NCBI RefSeq assembly: GCF_963662255.1
Contig: NC_085053.1
Location: forward strand, 1,116,001 to 1,180,000
Origin: Cinclus cinclus
Lineage: Eukaryota; Chordata; Aves; Passeriformes; Cinclidae
Length of the DNA: 64,000 nucleotides
Direction: 5' to 3'
Shown: positions 11,526 through 20,763 of the stretch, one piece after another
How positions within the stretch are numbered: the stretch's first letter is position 1
Layout of the letters: every line of letters starts with the position of its first letter
Made by a program: the position numbers and the translations under genes
Notes under the pieces: model-generated
Told to the model about the DNA's origin: nothing
Seen by the model: only the letters and a program-made list of their open reading frames with translations
Database searches by the model: none

Positions 11526-12022
11526 TGTTACAAATGACAAATGTAGGAATTGGCTTTCACATTTATATATTGGCTTTTGCAAGTTATTACTGATCACAAA
11601 GATTCTAATATAGTACAATTTGTAATTCCTTTTAACTGCTTTTTACCATAGCATAATCTGTCATCTTATATATGCACCATATAGCTTATATAAATGGCAA
11701 TAAAATAAATATATATTATATTTAGGCCTTAGCATAATATTCAAATAAAAATAATGTAATGTTAAAATCCTTTTATTTGTGTAACTAACTCTGATATAGT
11801 GTGAATTAGCTATATTGCTTCTCACATTTGTGGACTGTCTTATCTGAATGATAACAGCCACAGTAACCAGGACACCAAGTAAAAAAAATATTTACTCAGA
11901 CTCTCTGGGTATCAGAGAGTGTGAAAACAACAGAACAGAGCCTCAAGAAGAAAGAAAAGATAGTAATTTAATCTGCAGGATAGCATGCAGAGAAGTCAAA
12001 GGTTAAAACCAAATAAAAGAAT
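11526..12022 (+). mobile_element. second, partial copy of the TGTTA-type LTR
   Basis: It starts TGTTACAAATGACAA and follows the U3 of the LTR at 10694 through landmarks such as CCTTTTAACTGCTTTTT, TTCTCACATTTGTG and GGTTAAAACCAA. It then stops before the TATA box and R/U5 part. It is in the same orientation, 47 bp after the first copy, and visibly diverged from it (roughly a quarter of positions). Confidence 0.65.
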
Positions 12023-13149
12023 TGTTTTGTGATGTCACAGTGTCAGGCATGAGCATCCTGTCCCCAGGGAGCAGAGGCAGGATAAGGGACAGGAGAGTGA
12101 CACGTGCCTGCCTGAGCCTGTGGTCCTTTTGGAGCACATTTGTGGGGCTGTGGGGCTGTATTTATGGCATAGCTTGCTCACCACGAGCTGCATGCCAGGC
12201 ACTTCTTGCTCTTCTGGATGGCACAATGCTACAGATTAAAAACAAAACAAAACAAAACAACCAACCAAACAAACAAAAAAACCCCAGAAAATAAAACCCC
12301 AAACAAACAAAACAAAACAAAAACAAACACCACCCCACCCCTCCCCAAAACCAATAAACCCTGCACTCTGTTATCTTAACCCCTTACTCCAGAGCTTTTT
12401 CTCCACCAGGGATCCTGCCTCTGTCCCAGGATCATGGATAGTCAGAGGAGGAAGGAGCATCCTGAGCTGCATCACTCTGGGAAGAGCAGAGAGGCGCCTG
12501 CAGCTGCAGGACCCTGCATGGACCAGAGAGAACCCAAAAGCATCCAAAAAGGGTGACACGGGATCTGTGCTGGCTGCTCCTTGCCAAGTGAGCTCAGGTA
12601 GAAGGGAGCATCTTGTTAACTGAACAGATAGCAGGATTAAGTGGAAGACAAGCACTTCTAGAAGATTTTTCATGCAACAGGCCATATAAAATAACCTGCT
12701 GAAGTCATTGCTGTAAGAGGAAGCTGAAAGGTTGGACAGGCTCAGAAAGCAGCAGATTCACACACAGGGAACCCCTCATGAGCTGAAAGGAGAGAAACAG
12801 AACACGCATCAGTGCTGGTGTCTGAGGCAGGGTACCACACTGGGTGGGGCTCTGAGCCCCCTCACCTTAAGCATCCTTATGCAAGGATGAATGGGAAGGG
12901 CAACACTCCAAAAAACCGGTTCCCAGAGCCGAGTTCCGTGCTGTGTCCCTGTGGCAGCGCTCGTCATCTGCTGCCCTGCCAAGGCAAGAAATCCCCTCTT
13001 GCAAAGCTCATGTGAGGATTAAGGGCAGGGAGCTGTGCGAGGCAGCACTGGAGGTGCTGAGGGCACAGCCCCAGCTCCATCATAAGGCAGCAGTTCTTCA
13101 AATGCACGGAGGAAATAAAAGCAGCACCTGAAGATGCAATGGGAAGAAA
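12023..13149. other. intergenic DNA with an A/C-rich tract
   Basis: It contains a low-complexity AAAAC/AAACC-rich tract at about 12236-12345. No gene is recognised; open frames here are short and lack conserved features. Confidence 0.5.
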
Positions 13150-13460
13150 GTCAGGAGGGGGAGACTGCGAAGACGTCCGTGCACAAGGAGTTTACTTAGC
13201 ACGGCCACCCTGGAGCAGGGCCGTGGGGAGCGGGGCCGGGGCTGGGGGCTCACCCCACAGCTGGGGAGCACCGAGGAGGGCAGGAGGTGCCCGGCTCACC
13301 CTGCGCAGCTCCCTGACACTGCTGAGCTAACAAACAACCCCGGTTTTCAGCCGGTGCTCTCAGAGCTGCCTTTCTTGGCAGGCCGGTCCAGAAAGGACAC
13401 GCGGCCCAAGCCGAGTGCCAGCAAGAGCAGGGCGCTTTCACTTCACCGCCGAGGGCAGAA
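13150..13460. promoter_or_regulatory. CpG-rich block (small CpG-island-like segment)
   Basis: About 19 CpG dinucleotides occur in roughly 310 bases, with high G+C, in surroundings that have very few CpGs. Such blocks often mark promoters or enhancers in germline-unmethylated DNA. No start exon of a known gene is apparent and no TATA element was seen. It lies between TNFSF4 and TNFSF18, about 7 kb upstream of the TNFSF18 promoter. Function is inferred from composition only; a GC-rich repeat fragment is an alternative. Confidence 0.35.
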
Positions 13461-13924
13461 GCAGAGAGAGGCAGGATGCCAGATGCTGATGCAATGTGAG
13501 GTTTTGAGCTCCGTGCCTGTCTACGAAGGATTAGAAGAAGAAGAGAAATGTCAGTGTCTGGGTGGGTGATGCAAGCCTCCCGGCGCTGGGCTGGGAAAGA
13601 ACCATGCCAAGGTTTCACAACTTCCAGAAGGATTATTTCTTCCTTCACATCTCAGCAATCTGGGATCTCTGCCAGAGGAGGAGTAGGATGGGTGAATAAA
13701 CAAACAGTACTTCACTTTCCTAAAGCAATTTGTAAGGCGAGTGAAAGAGCTGAATGAGGTAACAACTGCTCTTTTCCTTCCACTCCTCCCTCTGGGCTCC
13801 CTGCCACAACATGCCAGGCACCCGTGTCCTCCACAGCAAACCCAAGAGCTCAGAAATATCACACAAAAAACGAGTCCCTTCCTTCTGTACACAACCTCCC
13901 ACACTGGAAAAGACGTTGCTATGT

Positions 13925-14080
13925 ACTTGTTCCACGTCAGAACATCACCATCCTCAGTGTAAAACATTTCTTCCATATATCTCATCTGAACTGACCTGCT
14001 TTTAGTGCAAAACCATTACCCCTCGTCCTGTCTGTCTAAAACAGTCCTCACCTTTCTTATAAGCCCCCAATAAGGCCCCA
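13925..14080 (-). repeat. CR1 LINE fragment (3' region)
   Basis: On the plus strand the order GTAAAACATTTCTTCCATATATC, TTTTAGTGCAAAACCATTACC and CCTCGTCCTGTC is the complement of the well-known CR1 segment with the same landmarks. The fragment is truncated at both ends and carries no open frame. Confidence 0.65.
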
Positions 14081-14146
14081 GAGACACTAACACATTTTTC
14101 AGCAAGAAACTTCTTTAATGTGCTAAAGATAACAGCTGGACTTGAT

Positions 14147-14603
14147 AGTCTTTTCCAGCTGAAGCAATTCCATGGTTCCATGTGTTCCACCCTTGAGAAT
14201 GTGAAGAACTAGCTCTGGTAGCTGTTCACCCACTCTGAAAAGACTCAGATTATCCACTGTCCCCAGCAGCATCCACACTTCACAAGAGAAGGCTTGCTCC
14301 AGCTTGCAGGAGAGAAATCCCACTGCCTTCCCAGTTAGCCTCAATAACTCATCTCCTTGTGTTGTGCTTGATCCTTTTCCCAAAAATGTCTTTTCTAGAA
14401 GCAGGGCTAGGTGCTGCCTTCCCAAGCCCATGTGCCAAATCCTGATGTTTGCACTGGCTGTGCTGTCGCAGAGGCAGCCAGAAACCTCAGCTGCCCCATT
14501 CCAGAAAAAGCCAGGATTCCTCCTTGCTGCTGTGGGTACAGTCACACACACCCCTCTGTCCCTGGGTTTGCAAAAAATACCTGCAAGGAAACAGATGGAG
14601 AGA
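14147..14603. repeat. duplicated block, copy 2 (457 bp, identical to 5701-6157)
   Basis: Identical by eye to 5701-6157, same orientation, no indels. The left flank (14085-14146) resembles the copy-1 flank but differs by several small indels, for example a missing AGTCTGAA. The right flank diverges at once after ATAAAAC. It sits directly beside a CR1 fragment at 13925-14080. Confidence 0.85.
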
Positions 14604-14899
14604 TAAAACAATGAGGTCTTCCCGGACCTTTCTGTCTCCTTTTTCCTACAATCCCTTTGGATTTAACATGCTACAGGGCTGGGTATAGACGTACAACTCA
14701 AGCCTGGCCACAGGAGCAAGAATGTCACAGAAGGGCAGGGTGAAATTCTAATGGTCTGGAGAGAGTGTATGAAAAAATGAGACACAGCTGAGGAAGAAGA
14801 AGGTGCAAGTTCCTGCTCTGCATAAGCAAGATCTGCAGTAGAAATGCAATAAGGAGCAAACAGTTTGTGAGAAAAGCATCTGGGGGCTGCAGATTTAGT

Positions 14900-15350
14900 G
14901 TGATTTTGTTTTTTTTTTTTAGTCATTTAGAGTCAGATTTTCCCCCTGATTTTTTTCCATGTGTTCGCCAACTTTTTCCCAGTTTCATCCCCCCAGGAAT
15001 CCCTGGAATCTCGTTGAGTTTTGCGACCATTTTTGGGTTTTTTTAGTGCCGATTTAGGACTTTTTTGGCCATGTTTAGTGTGATTTTTGAGGGATTTTTT
15101 GCATTTCTTAGTGTGAATTTTTAGGGATTTTTCTGGTTTTCTTTAGACTGAATTTTCCCTAATGTTTTCCCCAGAAATGCTCGGAATTTTGGCAGGCTTG
15201 GGGTGTTTTAGTGTAGACTTTGGGTGTTTCAATGCAGACTTTAGGTGTCCAGTGACCGATTTTAGAACTTTTTTGGGGCATTTTGAGTTTGTTTATATAT
15301 ATATATATTTTAGTGTGGATTTTTAAAGAGTTCTTTCCCAATATTTTTCC
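14900..15350. repeat. T-rich degenerate tandem repeat
   Basis: Imperfect recurrences of a TTTAGTGTGATTTTT / GGGATTTTT core follow one another at irregular spacing: TTTAGTGTGATTTTG, TTTTTAGTGCCGATT, GTTTAGTGTGATTTT, CTTAGTGTGAATTTTT, TTTTAGTGTAGACTTT, TTTTAGTGTGGATTTTT. A related block CAGACTTTAGGTGTCC repeats with CAATGCAGACTTT. The T bias is strand-specific. It has the look of a decayed minisatellite; the family is not recognised. Confidence 0.65.
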
Positions 15351-16067
15351 CAGACCAGGGACCAGGCTGAAGGTGACACTCACTGGAAAAGGCAGAAATC
15401 ACTCTGTACATGGAAGCTTGAAGGTGTGTGTGGGAGGGCTGAGCCTAGAACCGAGCATCCCAATTCCTGAAAGGGCATGAATCAATCACACATCACCAGA
15501 AGGAAAACTTGGATGTTTGGAGATGTGGGAAACATCTCCCAAGATGTCGGCTGTCCTCTGGAAAGATTTGTCCATAAATGACTGATGCAGGGAGAAAGGA
15601 ATAACCTGAGCATGGTGGATAGGAAAGGGGCCACAGGCTTAATCTGGAAGCCTGTGGGAAACTGAGAACAAACTCCACATTTTTTAAGGAGAATGAAGAC
15701 CTAGACCAGAGGGCTTCTTCGGGGTCTTTAGTTGGATAAATTCCTTTCAGGTACCATGCCAGAACCAACCTGCCATGGGGCAGGGTGAGGGGGCAGAGGA
15801 GTTCCCTGGGGACCTGATACTTGCAGCTGAAGGAGAGAACAAGCATTGGGTTTCTGCAACAGCTCTGCTGAGACTTGGAGAATGAACTCCCCCATGTATC
15901 TGCAAATATCAAATGGATTTTCTGAGACTGGTGCAGAACCACTGTGATTTTCCAGATTAGCCATGACCACTGGTACTCTCTGGCTGAGGAGAACAACCAC
16001 TTCTCTATTTGGTGTCTTTAGAAGACCATAATTAGCAGTTTTGCATCCTGTCCCATTCACACGGTTT
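15351..16067. other. intergenic DNA between T-rich repeat and solo LTR
   Basis: Two overlapping minus-strand open frames of 167 and 110 codons (15493-15996 and 15728-16060) are present. Neither shows a family I recognise. Confidence 0.4.
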
Positions 16068-16072
16068 CCACT

Positions 16073-16589
16073 TGTACTGGTTTGGAAAGCAAAACCAGTG
16101 AGACTTCAAGTCAGTAATACAATTTTTAATAGGGAAGAGAAAAAAAAAAGAAGAAAAAAACAAAATACATGCAATAATAAAAATAAAACCACTGACAGAG
16201 TCAGAATACAACCTGATACCCTGTCAGTCAGGGTGCTGGTGCAGTTTTCCTCCAAAGGGTCCAGCGATGATGTGGATAAGGACCTGGTTCTTCCTCTGGA
16301 ATCCAGTGGAGAAAGGCTGCCTTTGGCGTTCTAAACCTCAGTTTTTATCTAGGTAGGAAAGGCTTGGCTCATCCTCCTGGCTGGAGCATCTCCCAATGGG
16401 ATGAAGTAATCTTATCAGTTCTATAGTAGGACTCAATGGCCCATTAACAGAAGATACTTCCCACAGAGATAAGGATGATCACCCTTATCAGTGATGGCCC
16501 ATCAACAGAAGACATTTCCCACAGAGATAAGGATGATCACACTTCTCAGATGGTAATAGAATATGTATGTTGTATTGTAAACCAGGACA
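16073..16589 (-). mobile_element. solo LTR (517 bp, ERVL-like) with 5-bp target-site duplication CCACT
   Basis: The element begins TGTACTGG and ends CCAGGACA, imperfect inverted termini of the TG...CA type. It is flanked by CCACT at 16068-16072 and 16590-16594. A 5-bp duplication fits ERVL-class integration. On the minus strand there is an ATAAAAAC TATA-like box (complement around 16342-16351) and ATTAAA (complement of 16125-16130), in the right order for U3-R-U5. The U3 contains a tandem pair of 58-bp units (16436-16493 and 16494-16551). No internal genes remain, so it arose by LTR-LTR recombination. Confidence 0.88.
16436..16551 (-). repeat. tandem 58-bp duplication inside the solo LTR U3
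   Basis: Two adjacent units share ATGGCCCAT, AACAGAAGA and CCCACAGAGATAAGGATG. They lie upstream of the LTR TATA-like box in minus-strand reading, the position of retroviral enhancer repeats, and each carries a GATA core (AGATAAGG). Confidence 0.8.
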
Positions 16590-16594
16590 CCACT

Positions 16595-18343
16595 TATGCT
16601 CACGCTCTCACATCAGAGCTCCCCCACTTTTTTGCAGCAAGACGCAGCAGAGAATGAAGTTGCACTGCTTCCTCCAACCCCAGTGATAAGGGCTGAGAAA
16701 TCAGGAAACACTTTTCAGAGTTTTGGACTAGGCAAATCACTCTTTTCATACAAGGTGTCAGACAGAGGACCAGCTCCCTCTCTGAAGTCCTCTGCTCCTG
16801 TTTAGGTTTGAATGCAGGACTTGGGTAATTGGAGTGAGACTGTCAGTCTCTTCAACAAATCTGCATTTGCAACAAGAGACTCAAAGTGTTATCCCTGCAG
16901 CCCTGACGTCCTTCTCCCAGGCAAGCTCTTCCAAGGGCCTGGAGCTGGTCTCCCCCCACTGGCATCCCTGACCCTTTCCTGTCCCTAACCCCAGCACATG
17001 CTGAAAACACAGCCAGAGACAACATGGCTCTACAATTTCTCTGGGTTCCACTCTTTTCCACTAGGCTGATGAAGACACTCAACCCTTGTGGCCATACCCA
17101 GATGGCAGAGTTCTAAGATCCCCTTCAACACGAGAGCGTTACTTCACCCACCTAATTTCAGCCACTGTTCAGATCATACCCTTCACTGACCTAGCAGCCA
17201 GGGAATGGAATACAAACAGATAGAAAAGAAAACCGGGGCAGACAATGCATGAGGAACAAACCAGGACAAGGTGCCATAGAATTCCAGTCACTTCTTCCAC
17301 TCAGGATTCCCACTGGGGACTCACCACTGTGGTCTCCCACTCTGGCACTGTGCCATCTGCACAGCCTGTGGCCCTGAGATTGGGACTCAGAGTGCCCAGG
17401 GGCTGCCCCAAGGAGGCATCCTGCCGTGGCATCCTACTGGCATTTCTCCTTCGGAGCCCCAGTTTTTTTCCATTCTTGCCCATTGATATTGCTGTGACCC
17501 CAAAACACTCGGTTTGGGAGAAGCAAGGACAGCAGGAGTGCCCAGACACAGAGAGATCTGAAATTCAAATGAATCAGCCTTTCTCTTTCTCTGCTCTTGT
17601 AGACTAGGGCTGAAACTCCACTAGGGCTTTCCAGTGCTTCTTAAGTCTCTCTCATATTCTTGGAAAGCTGAAAACAGCTGGAAACACGCCAGTCTTCCCA
17701 CAAACACATGGAAATGCAGGCTCCACCACAAAGCAAAGTTAGGGCAATCTTTGTTTTGACAGGAAACAAGCTGGCCAGGACTGGAGAAACCTACTTCAGG
17801 GTTAAAGCAAACTTCACACTCATATGGGTGGTGCCTTATTTGGTGGTGAAAAATGCAGATATTTATGAGGCTATGGAAAGCAGCTGCCCCGTGGACAGGC
17901 TGCAAGCCACAGTATGGTGGCATCTGAGCAGAGGGGCTGGGACAAATGAGCTAGAGAAGGTTGTCACGATGCCACAAAGAGCCATGGAAAATTCCTGCCT
18001 GACAACATGTGTGGTAAATTTGCTGCTTCCAGTCTGTGCCTGAGGTATTACCACAAGTCCCCAGGGCTGGGCTTAGGCAGAGGAAGTGAGATCCACAGTG
18101 GAGCACATGACACCACCCCCTGTAATCATTTCAACAGATATTTTGGATTAAGAAGCTGGCAGGGAGTCAAACACTTGTACCTACGCACTCCAGCACAATG
18201 GAAATTCAAAGCCAGAAATTCGCTTTGTGTATTTTGAGCTGTGGCATTGCCAGTGTGCAGCCTGCCAAATTCTTGTGTTCTAAAGATACCCAGAGAGGGG
18301 AAGTAAGGGTGAAAAGGCAGGTAAGAGTCAAACCCCGCTCCTT
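16595..18343. other. intergenic DNA without recognised gene
   Basis: Short open frames on both strands only; no repeat family or splice-consistent exon was recognised. Confidence 0.45.
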
Positions 18344-18480
18344 AGAATCATTTAGGTTGGAAAAGAGCTCTAATATCATGGAGTCCAACCATTAATCTAA
18401 CACTAAGCCATGTCCCTCTGTCCCTTCATGCAGAGCACAACTGCTTCTACACTAAATTTGTTTCCATACATCCATACCAG
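18344..18480 (-). repeat. CR1 LINE 3' end
   Basis: The plus strand starts AGAATCATTTAGGTTGG, then shows GGAGTCCAACCATTAATC and AACACTAAGCCATGTCCCT. This is the complement of the classical CR1 3' terminus, so the element's 3' end is at the left. It is 5'-truncated, as most CR1 copies are; the right limit is approximate. Confidence 0.75.
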
Positions 18481-20429
18481 GGTGTGAGGAAAAAAAAAAT
18501 AATAAAAAAAAAGGAAAAAGAAAGAAAAGGAACTACAACAACCACATACATACAGTGGGCATCCTGTCAATTTACACACTGGCTGCAAAATCCCATTCCA
18601 AGAGCTGAGGCTGCTTTTGAGAAGTGTGAGAAATGAGGAAGAGAACGAGCTCAAATTTGGTTGTGATTGCCATCTTCTTCTCTGCTTAGCCTTCTTTTTG
18701 TTCTCAACTGACAGCAACAAGTTTAAACACTGGTTGAACAAAAACTGCTGCAGAGAAAATACAGTTGAGATGCAGCCATAAATATTCCTGCAAGTAGAGA
18801 GAGAGAGTGAGCCTTAACTTAAACAGTGATTTCACTGCTCCTAAACCTGGCTGAGGCTGGTGGGACCTGCAGAATGAAATGCTGCTTGCTGCCTCTTGCA
18901 CAGGGTTCCTCCAGCTCTGCACAGGGCTTGTGGCATCACTGGCACAGGGCTGCAGTGCCAGGGCTCTCTCCCCACCAAGCACTGCCAGCCTATTTACAAA
19001 TAACATGATGGAAAAGCAGATTTGCAGCCCCTGGCCACTGCCCTCCATTGCTGCCCCCTGTTTCCATGCTTAATGTAAGATGATACCATTAATATAAAAT
19101 AAATATAATACTAGCTGGACTCCAGATAGAATCCAGCCTGTTCAATATTGGGAAGCATTCAACTCCAGATCCTTTTTGGTCCTGTGTGATTCCGTCCTTC
19201 TGTGATCATTCCCATTTAAACCCTGCATTTATTAAATTAACTGGCAAGTTTTTGCATCCCAGGACTGGCATTTTCTGCCCCAAGCTCTATCTGGGACAGC
19301 AAAAAATAGCTCTGTGTTTGATCAAAAGGTCTCCCCACATTGGCCAAGTCCTTAAATTATTTCCTTTGGAAGGAGTTTGTGGAAAGTACCTTGTCTCCTT
19401 GATATCAGTGGTGTGAAATGGCCACCAAGCCAGGCAGGAAACCTCCACAGGCTGCAGGGCTGACAGAGGAAAGTCGCCCCGAGGTTCCCCTGGGCTTTCC
19501 TTTTCCACGGTTTGCCCTAAAGCTGACCCCAAAGGGTGCCCTGCCAGGGGCCAGCCCTGAGCAGCAGCTGCCTCCAGCACCACAATGATGTTTAATTTTG
19601 GTTTTGTACAGCCAGAAGAGCTGAGGTTTTGCCCACAGGTTGGGAAGAGGGATGAAGAGCCAAAAGTAAAGTTTAAAAAGTTCATTTTTTAAGCATTCCA
19701 TCCCCAGAAAGGGAGTGCAGCAGAAGAGCTGGGAGAGATCTCTTAGTGACATCTTTGTGACATCAGAATTTCTTTTCTAAATAAACTCAATGAAGAGCAC
19801 TTTTTCATATTAAAAGAGAACTCATAGGAATGTGCAGAATGTAAGAAATAGAAACTACTCTCGAGGCTGATAGTTAAAATATTTATTTTAGTTGGTTTTT
19901 TTTTTGTTTACATTTGTTTCTTACATCTCAAGCTTGCTTTTTTAAAAACTTTTCTCTTTTTTGCCTTCTCCGCACAACACTTTAATCACTTTAATTCGCT
20001 GCTCCCATTTGTGGCGTGGTGTCACCAATTTTGGAGTGTGTGTAATTTCACTTTTACTGCCATGAATCATGTCCCTGGGGAACTGGAAAAATGCCCTTCC
20101 GCCACCAGCGCTCCGATCTGCTGTCAAAATTAGAACCAGATCCCATCTGCTGCCAGCTCCTCAGCTAGGGGATGAAAAAGCCAGCACTGGCACCTCCAGG
20201 GAGGGACAGCAACAGGTAGGGTGAGGTACCTGTACTTGGCACCTCATCTCTCACTGCCTCATCCAGCAAACCTTGTGTTCCCTGCAGGGTTTTTACCCTT
20301 GACCCCTTGCGTTGTTATTCCGAGGTGATTTTTGGAGCCTGCTGCTGGTTTCATTTCAAGCTTCCTGGGCCAGGAGCCGAATGGAAGCTGCCTGAGTTTC
20401 GTGAGGAAGCGCTAACTCACTGAGCCTTT
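18481..20429. other. upstream region of TNFSF18
   Basis: It contains an A-rich tract at about 18489-18530 and a short purine tract near 18795. No exon or LTR is recognised. Distal TNFSF18 regulatory sequence may lie here but none can be named. Confidence 0.4.
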
Positions 20430-20475
20430 CATGATGATGAAAGCCCCTGGCTCCTCCTCCTGGCCTTATGAGCGT

Positions 20476-20497
20476 GGGGAAATCTCCAGCATAAAAT
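20476..20497 (+). promoter_or_regulatory. TNFSF18: putative TNFSF18 core promoter: kappaB-like site and TATA-like box
   Basis: GGGGAAATCTCC (20476-20487) contains a one-mismatch match to the NF-kappaB consensus. It is followed at once by CATAAAAT (20490-20497), a TATA-like element. A start about 25-30 bases downstream, near 20520, would give a leader of about 80-90 bases to the candidate start codons at 20599 and 20611. NF-kappaB control would suit an inducible TNF ligand. Prediction from motifs only. Confidence 0.4.
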
Positions 20498-20610
20498 CCC
20501 GTCCGTGTCCCGACGTGGCAACACGGGAATTTTGGCAGTGCGTTGCTCAGCACTCTGAAGTGCTGTTTGCACCCTCATCCTCACCTCCAGCTGTACCAAT
20601 GACCCGTGCC

Positions 20611-20763
20611 ATGGAAGCACCAGCCATGCTGGAGAACGGGAATGCTCTGCAGAGCAGGAGATCCTCCGCATGCTTGCGAGCGGCTTCCTATGCTCTCATT
20701 TTTGTCTGGGTTATTATTTCAGCCCTGGTTCCCATTGTCTTCTGTTTGCTCTACCATCAGCAG
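20611..20763 (+). CDS. TNFSF18: TNFSF18 exon 1 coding part: cytoplasmic tail and transmembrane anchor
   Basis: It encodes 51 codons ending LLYHQQ and is followed by the strong donor CAG|GTAAGG at 20764. The exon ends on a complete codon (phase 0). The frame continues only seven codons into the intron before a stop, supporting the splice site. The hydrophobic core YALIFVWVIISALVPIVF is a typical signal anchor. Confidence 0.85.

Noticed and set aside
20431..20598. ATG at 20431 as the TNFSF18 start
   Set aside because: It lies upstream of the TATA-like element, and the added residues have no resemblance to a GITR ligand tail.
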